A stretch of DNA of 10,245 bases, from the NCBI GenBank assembly GCA_024408695.1, contig JAKSUU010000024.1, forward strand, positions 1 to 10,245, given 5' to 3'. This stretch comes from Coriobacteriales bacterium (lineage in GTDB: Bacteria; Actinomycetota; Coriobacteriia; Coriobacteriales; QAMH01). Each line of letters starts with the position of its first letter. Position 1 is the stretch's first letter. This document shows, one piece after another, positions 6,692 through 10,245 of this stretch. The notes under the pieces were generated by a model. The model did no database searches. It worked only from the letters and a program-made list of their open reading frames with translations, and had not been told where the DNA came from. Made by a program: the position numbers and the translations under genes.

Positions 6692-9673
6692 TTAGCTCTT
6701 AAATCCACAGTAAAACCACATACAGCAATTCGCGCAACTTTCCGGATCTGTTGATTTTTTATTGAATTCGCCAGCTTCTATTTTCTGCGCCGTTGCTTTA
6801 AACATATTCATTACATCATCAATGCTTTCTTGGCTATCGTCTACTTGAATTTTTAAACCTTCATCGTTGTTTGCAGCAGGAAAATATAAATACAGTGCCT
6901 GTACTTTTTTGTTGGTTTTATTTTGTTCATATAGATGCTTATAAAGTCTAAGTTGTTGTTCATACTTATTGCGCAACGATGAACCTTCTTCTGGAACCTT
7001 GCCAGTTTTAAAATCAAGTAATTCTACATGATTGTCATCTACCACAACAGCATCAATTGTGCCATTAATAGAAAAAGTGCCAAAATCTTCACTCAATGGA
7101 TATTCCGCCTTATAGATGTTTTTAACTAAATTTTCATTATTATGAACGTAATTTTTAACTTGATGAGCAGCGCGCTTCCAGTCAAATTTTAATTTTTGCC
7201 CGGCACGTTCTTGCAACAAACTAAAGTGCTTTTCTACAATAAGATCAATTTGCTCATCATGGGGTATATGTGCTGTGTCCAAATAAATATTATGAATAAT
7301 TTCTATACTTTCATGAACAAGTGTACCAAATAAAAGACCGATGTCGCTTGCTTGTTTAAACCCAAATACTTTAAATAATTTATAGCGCAGTGGACAGTCT
7401 TCATATAGTTTAATGTCTCCAGTAAACGAATAGGATGTTTTTGCTACTTTGTCTTTAACAATAGAAATGTCGTCTTGGTTAATATTATTTTCTAAAAGTG
7501 ATGTTAACTTTGTTTGCTTAGACACAATCGCTTTAAAATTACTACTAAGCGCACCCTCCGATGGACTATCTATAGATTTAGTTACCTTAGTTGCTAGAAT
7601 CAAAAGGTCTTTTGCACGCGAAAAGCAAGTATAATATTTGCGACGAAAGTCAAAGCCTATTAAATTATCCTCATTAATATAACTTGGACTAGCCTGCATG
7701 TATCTTACAAAGGTGCGATTCATAATACTACTAAGTTTATTGTTGCAACTAAATGGCTTATCATCGAGTGATGCACAAATCACAACCGGAAATTCAAGTC
7801 CTTTAGAAGCATGGATCGTCATAACGCTAACATGATTTTTTGGTGTAATTTGTCCATTTAAAGAAAACTCTGTAACTTTATCTCTATTTTTTGTAACTAG
7901 ATATTCGTTAAAAAACTTGAGGTACATTTCAAAAATACGTTTATTATTCCAAACATGCGAAACTTTGCCCAAACTTTCAAAATCATTAATCATTTGAGCA
8001 AAGATAGCAAGATTACCCGCCGGTGCACAATTCTCTAAATCTATACTATTGTTTGAGTCAAGATAGTCTTTAAAAGGTTTAAATTGCATTAACTCATAAA
8101 ATAATTTAGATAAAAAGTTATATTCATCGTCATCAAAATTTTCAATTAGTTTGCGTTTTTGATCTGTCCAATTTTTTAGATCTTGGTCTTTGTCGTATAA
8201 TGCTTGAGCAATCTTATATTTACCTTCAACTCCAGGTAAGCAGTTGCAAAGACACTGCTTCACGCATTGAATCTCTTGTCTTGAAAAAAACAAATTGGCT
8301 TCGGGGGCATGTACTTTTATACCAGATTGTCTTAAATATTTAATTAGTTTTGATACTTGTTCTGAAACAATGCTTGAAGCTAAAATGCAAATTTTGTTAT
8401 AGTTTTCTTCGCCAAAACTCTCTATAAAATCTTTTATTTTTTCGCAAAGCTCATCTGAATCTTTAGCATTAATACAAAATACGCTTTTGCTTGTGTCGGT
8501 AGGATCTTTTGACTCTATGATTTTGTCTAACCTTTGACCTTGCCATTCATACTGTTTTTCTAATTTTTCATCCATGTACATGTATTCATTATAAAAATCA
8601 ATGATCTCTTTTTTAGACCTAAAATTTTTAGTTAAGTATTTAGTTTGAGCATTTGGAAACATATGGTGTCCATCAAAGTGTAATAGATTATCTACCGTTG
8701 CGCCTCTAAATCTATATATTGATTGATCGTCGTCTCCAACAACACATACGCTCTGTGCCTGCGCAGACAATGCTTTAACAAGTTTTTCTTGTATTGGATT
8801 TGTGTCTTGATATTCATCAATGATGATGTGTTTAATGCTGGCGCAAATTTCATTTTTTGCTTTTTTGTCTGTATTTAACTTTTGCAAAAGTAAAGCTTGA
8901 ATGTCCGCAAAACAAAGTTGCTGATCTTTTTTTAATTGCTCTTGATGAATCCTAATTGATTCTGCAAGATTTAAACAAAAATCTATTAGAGTTTGGTCTT
9001 GATAGCCCGCTTTGCTAATTTGTTTTTCTTCTAATAATAAATCTAAAAATCGTGAATTTTGATTTGCTAAGTCATCTATTGCTTCTGATTCTACTGCTTT
9101 GTCATATAAATTAATAAAATTTGTTGCAACTCCCCAGTAATAATAGGCTTTTTCGTCTGGAGTCATGTCTCTGAGCTTTTTAAAATTTCCTTCGTCATCT
9201 AGTATGGAATTAGACAAAAGATATAACCCATCACGTTTAACAAAGGAATCATAAGTTGCCCAATCCTTATATATATTGTAGGCATGATTAAACTCATCTA
9301 TAATCACGTAATTTAGATATTCGGTACAATATTGTGTAAGCAACTCATAACTAAGAGAATGAAACGTACCAATGCGCATAGCATTGACATCTGCTGTAAC
9401 ATTTGCTTTTTTAAAAGCCCCTATTAATTTTTCTTTGAGCTCGTTTGCAGCCTTTTTTGTAAAAGTAGATAAAAATATTGTTGATGGGTCTATGCCGCAT
9501 TCCGCGACCATATATACTATGCGATTTATCATTGTATCGGTTTTGCCTGAACCAGGACCTGCAATTACGCGCATTGGACCATCTATGTTTTCGATGACTT
9601 CCCATTGTTGAAGCGTGGGATTATTAGAAAAACAAAGTCTTTTTGCGATTTCACTACGATTTGCTTTTAACAT
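6692..9673 (-). CDS. UvrD-like helicase fused to an Fe-S PD-(D/E)XK nuclease (RecB/AddB/AdnA-type)
   Basis: This 993-residue protein joins a superfamily 1A helicase to a RecB-family nuclease. Helicase motifs: Q-motif-like LQQWEVI (21-27), Walker A GPGSGKT (39-45), motif Ia FLSTFTKKAANEL (67-79), motif II DEYQD (286-290), motif III GDDDQSIYRFRGA (313-325), motif IV FRSKKEI (351-357), motif V TIHASKGLEFPVV (619-631) and motif VI CFSRAKD with Arg686. Nuclease residues: His787 (GTLVH), Asp874 (GTIDAVV), Asp887 and Lys889 (LLDFKTG), and QLRLY (907-911). Cys760 (YEDCPLRYK) and Cys980, Cys983 and Cys989 (CANC...C) fit the 4Fe-4S staple of AddB, Cas4 and Dna2. All catalytic motifs look intact. A role in processing double-strand DNA ends or in recombination is inferred. 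Length and layout are closest to AdnA/AdnB subunits; AddA usually lacks the Fe-S set. No partner subunit gene is visible. The ATG at 9673 follows AAAAGGG. Confidence 0.92.
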   Translation of the reverse strand: MLKANRSEIAKRLCFSNNPTLQQWEVIENIDGPMRVIAGPGSGKTDTMINRIVYMVAECGIDPSTIFLSTFTKKAANELKEKLIGAFKKANVTADVNAMRIGTFHSLSYELLTQYCTEYLNYVIIDEFNHAYNIYKDWATYDSFVKRDGLYLLSNSILDDEGNFKKLRDMTPDEKAYYYWGVATNFINLYDKAVESEAIDDLANQNSRFLDLLLEEKQISKAGYQDQTLIDFCLNLAESIRIHQEQLKKDQQLCFADIQALLLQKLNTDKKAKNEICASIKHIIIDEYQDTNPIQEKLVKALSAQAQSVCVVGDDDQSIYRFRGATVDNLLHFDGHHMFPNAQTKYLTKNFRSKKEIIDFYNEYMYMDEKLEKQYEWQGQRLDKIIESKDPTDTSKSVFCINAKDSDELCEKIKDFIESFGEENYNKICILASSIVSEQVSKLIKYLRQSGIKVHAPEANLFFSRQEIQCVKQCLCNCLPGVEGKYKIAQALYDKDQDLKNWTDQKRKLIENFDDDEYNFLSKLFYELMQFKPFKDYLDSNNSIDLENCAPAGNLAIFAQMINDFESLGKVSHVWNNKRIFEMYLKFFNEYLVTKNRDKVTEFSLNGQITPKNHVSVMTIHASKGLEFPVVICASLDDKPFSCNNKLSSIMNRTFVRYMQASPSYINEDNLIGFDFRRKYYTCFSRAKDLLILATKVTKSIDSPSEGALSSNFKAIVSKQTKLTSLLENNINQDDISIVKDKVAKTSYSFTGDIKLYEDCPLRYKLFKVFGFKQASDIGLLFGTLVHESIEIIHNIYLDTAHIPHDEQIDLIVEKHFSLLQERAGQKLKFDWKRAAHQVKNYVHNNENLVKNIYKAEYPLSEDFGTFSINGTIDAVVVDDNHVELLDFKTGKVPEEGSSLRNKYEQQLRLYKHLYEQNKTNKKVQALYLYFPAANNDEGLKIQVDDSQESIDDVMNMFKATAQKIEAGEFNKKSTDPESCANCCMWFYCGFKS

Positions 9674-9716
9674 TGACGCCCTTTTCCCTACAATCTTTAA
9701 TTATCATATTACCAAA

Positions 9717-9746
9717 ATATAAGATTTGATTTTGTGAGAATGTAAA
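9717..9746 (-). promoter_or_regulatory. Candidate promoter of the helicase-nuclease gene
   Basis: On the minus strand TTTACA (9746-9741) and TTATAT (9722-9717) are spaced by 18 bases, with a leader of about 37 bases to the ATG at 9673. The match is moderate and the DNA is AT-rich. Confidence 0.35.
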
Positions 9747-9758
9747 ATGTAGTTTATT

Positions 9759-9774
9759 GACCAAAAATTTGGTC
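9759..9774. promoter_or_regulatory. Operator-like palindrome GACCAAA-AA-TTTGGTC
   Basis: Seven-base arms pair perfectly around AA, giving a 16-bp symmetric site between the divergent genes. It sits 12 bases upstream of the minus-strand -35 candidate and 36 bases upstream of the plus-strand one. That position suits an activator or a regulator shared by both genes. It could also form a short hairpin, but no T-run follows. Confidence 0.45.
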
Positions 9775-9810
9775 TGTATGTGCGATAATGCAAAATCTTG
9801 TCTTTGCCTA

Positions 9811-9839
9811 TTGATTATTAGCGAACTTTGGTGTAATGT
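9811..9839 (+). promoter_or_regulatory. Candidate promoter of the acidic protein/terminase pair
   Basis: TTGATT (9811-9816) and TAATGT (9834-9839) are spaced by 17 bases, and transcription would start near 9846. The leader then contains AAAGGG (9858-9863) six bases before the ATG at 9870. This is the best promoter candidate in the window. Confidence 0.45.
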
Positions 9840-9869
9840 AGTGATAGTGAATTTTTGAAAGGGCGCAAA

Positions 9870-10076
9870 ATGGATATGGATGATTTATTAATGGCTCAAA
9901 TTGCATCGACCTGGATGATGGACAACGGCTTTGGCGGGCTACCAGGCCAATTTGAAATGGCCGAAGAAGATGATGATTATTATACAGAAGCAGACTATTC
10001 TTCAAAAAAGAAAAAATCGGCTAGCGATTTAGACGATGACTATCACTATAGTTTTGAAGATGATGAGGATGACTAA
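9870..10076 (+). CDS. Small, very acidic hypothetical protein
   Basis: The product is 68 residues with about 22 Asp/Glu against four Lys and one His, so it is strongly acidic. Residues 1-30 are Met-rich and fairly hydrophobic (MDMDDLLMAQIASTWMMDNG); residues 32-68 are runs of Asp/Glu with Tyr, interrupted by SSKKKKS. I recognise no family, and no signal peptide or membrane segment is convincing. The ATG at 9870 is chosen because AAAGGG lies six bases upstream; an in-frame TTG at 9855 would lie before that site. Its end overlaps the terminase-like gene, so the two are probably co-translated. A gene just before a terminase large subunit is often the small subunit, but this protein shows no helix-turn-helix and is short for that. 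A DNA-mimic or accessory role is only a guess. Confidence 0.7.
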   Translation: MDMDDLLMAQIASTWMMDNGFGGLPGQFEMAEEDDDYYTEADYSSKKKKSASDLDDDYHYSFEDDEDD

Positions 10077-10245
10077 AAGACATCCAGCAGAAGATTATGC
10101 ACGTGGAGTTTTAACAGGGAAGATAAAAGCACCAAAGTATGTAATACTGCAGTGCGCTGATTTCATTAGAACGTGGGAAGATAAAAATGAAAAATATTGT
10201 ATAAATATCAAACTGTTAGATAAGATTTATAAAATTTCCAAACTT
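10069..10245 (+). CDS. Phage terminase large subunit-like protein, N-terminal fragment (runs off the window)
   Basis: The 59 visible residues, HPAEDYARGVLTGKIKAPKY followed by ILQCADFIRTWE and EKYCINIKLLDKI, fit the opening of HK97-type terminase large subunits: His-Pro-x-x-x-Tyr-Ala, a V/L-x-x-G-K-I stretch, a conserved K-x-V-x-L-x-C helix, then an F/I-D-like segment. These proteins are the ATP-driven motor and nuclease that pack phage DNA. The ATPase motifs would lie right of the window and cannot be checked. Start choice is uncertain: in-frame ATGs occur at 10060, 10063 and 10069, none with a well-spaced ribosome site, although GAGG directly precedes 10069. Each overlaps the upstream acidic gene (8 bases from 10069), implying translational coupling. 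The family call is from remembered sequence patterns. Confidence 0.6.
   Translation, partial: MTKRHPAEDYARGVLTGKIKAPKYVILQCADFIRTWEDKNEKYCINIKLLDKIYKISKL

Larger units (their letters stand above)
9674..9869. other. Divergent promoter region
   Basis: This 196-bp region separates the helicase-nuclease gene (minus) from the small acidic gene (plus) and should carry both promoters. It contains one clear palindrome and one plausible promoter in each direction, listed separately. No other gene was seen. Confidence 0.7.

Noticed and set aside
9290..9310. VIIDEF in the helicase as a Walker B motif
   Set aside because: The true motif II, IIIDEYQD, lies at residues 283-290 with the expected order relative to motifs Ia and III. 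VIIDEF at 123-128 is too early.
6692..9673. Calling the helicase-nuclease addA, addB, pcrA or gajB
   Set aside because: AddA normally lacks the Fe-S cysteines, AddB lacks an active helicase set, PcrA and GajB lack the nuclease domain, and no GajA-like gene is adjacent.
9855..9869. TTG start adding five residues to the acidic protein
   Set aside because: The AAAGGG ribosome site lies inside this extension and is ideally spaced for the ATG at 9870.
9808..10005. 65-residue minus-strand frame overlapping the acidic gene
   Set aside because: There is no plausible ribosome site and no recognisable content. It is explained as a shadow of the plus-strand coding sequence.

Overview
The window is AT-rich (roughly one third GC by eye), uses the standard code (TGG for Trp, TAA stops), and has purine-rich ribosome sites such as AAGGAT, AAAGGAAA and AAAGGG. 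Together with the gene families, this suggests a low-GC Bacillota-like bacterial chromosome, perhaps an uncultured Clostridia-type lineage. That assignment is an inference; no marker gene is present. No rRNA, tRNA, CRISPR array or insertion sequence was seen.

Layout: (1) 1-847, minus: N-terminal 282 residues of a CASTOR/POLLUX-type ion channel, cut by the window edge. (2) 848-1176: AT-rich divergent intergenic region. (3) 1177-3804, plus: complete PMCA-type (P2B) Ca2+-transporting P-type ATPase. (4) 3842-6307, minus, convergent with it: an 821-residue protein with a C-terminal ClpX-like AAA+ module and about 490 N-terminal residues I do not recognise. (5) 6308-6691: intergenic region with a 61-bp-period imperfect tandem repeat upstream of the AAA+ gene and several inverted repeats. 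(6) 6692-9673, minus: one-chain UvrD-like helicase fused to a RecB-type PD-(D/E)XK nuclease with an Fe-S cysteine set. (7) 9674-9869: divergent promoter region with a 16-bp palindrome. (8) 9870-10076, plus: very acidic 68-residue protein, overlapping (9) 10069-10245, plus: start of a protein resembling the N-terminus of phage terminase large subunits, cut by the window edge.

Two themes stand out. On the left, a channel of a family linked to Ca2+ flux in plants is divergent from a Ca2+ export pump, suggesting a Ca2+ influx/efflux pair. On the right, DNA-handling genes (helicase-nuclease, phage-like terminase start) sit beside an unusual ClpX-like remodeller. The terminase start hints that a prophage, phage remnant or phage-derived island begins near 9.8 kb, but no attachment site, integrase or other phage gene is visible. 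The strongest candidate for something undescribed is the ClpX-like protein: it keeps the ATPase core motifs but its pore loop, RKH-loop and ClpP-docking-loop positions are all altered, and its N-terminal half is unassigned.
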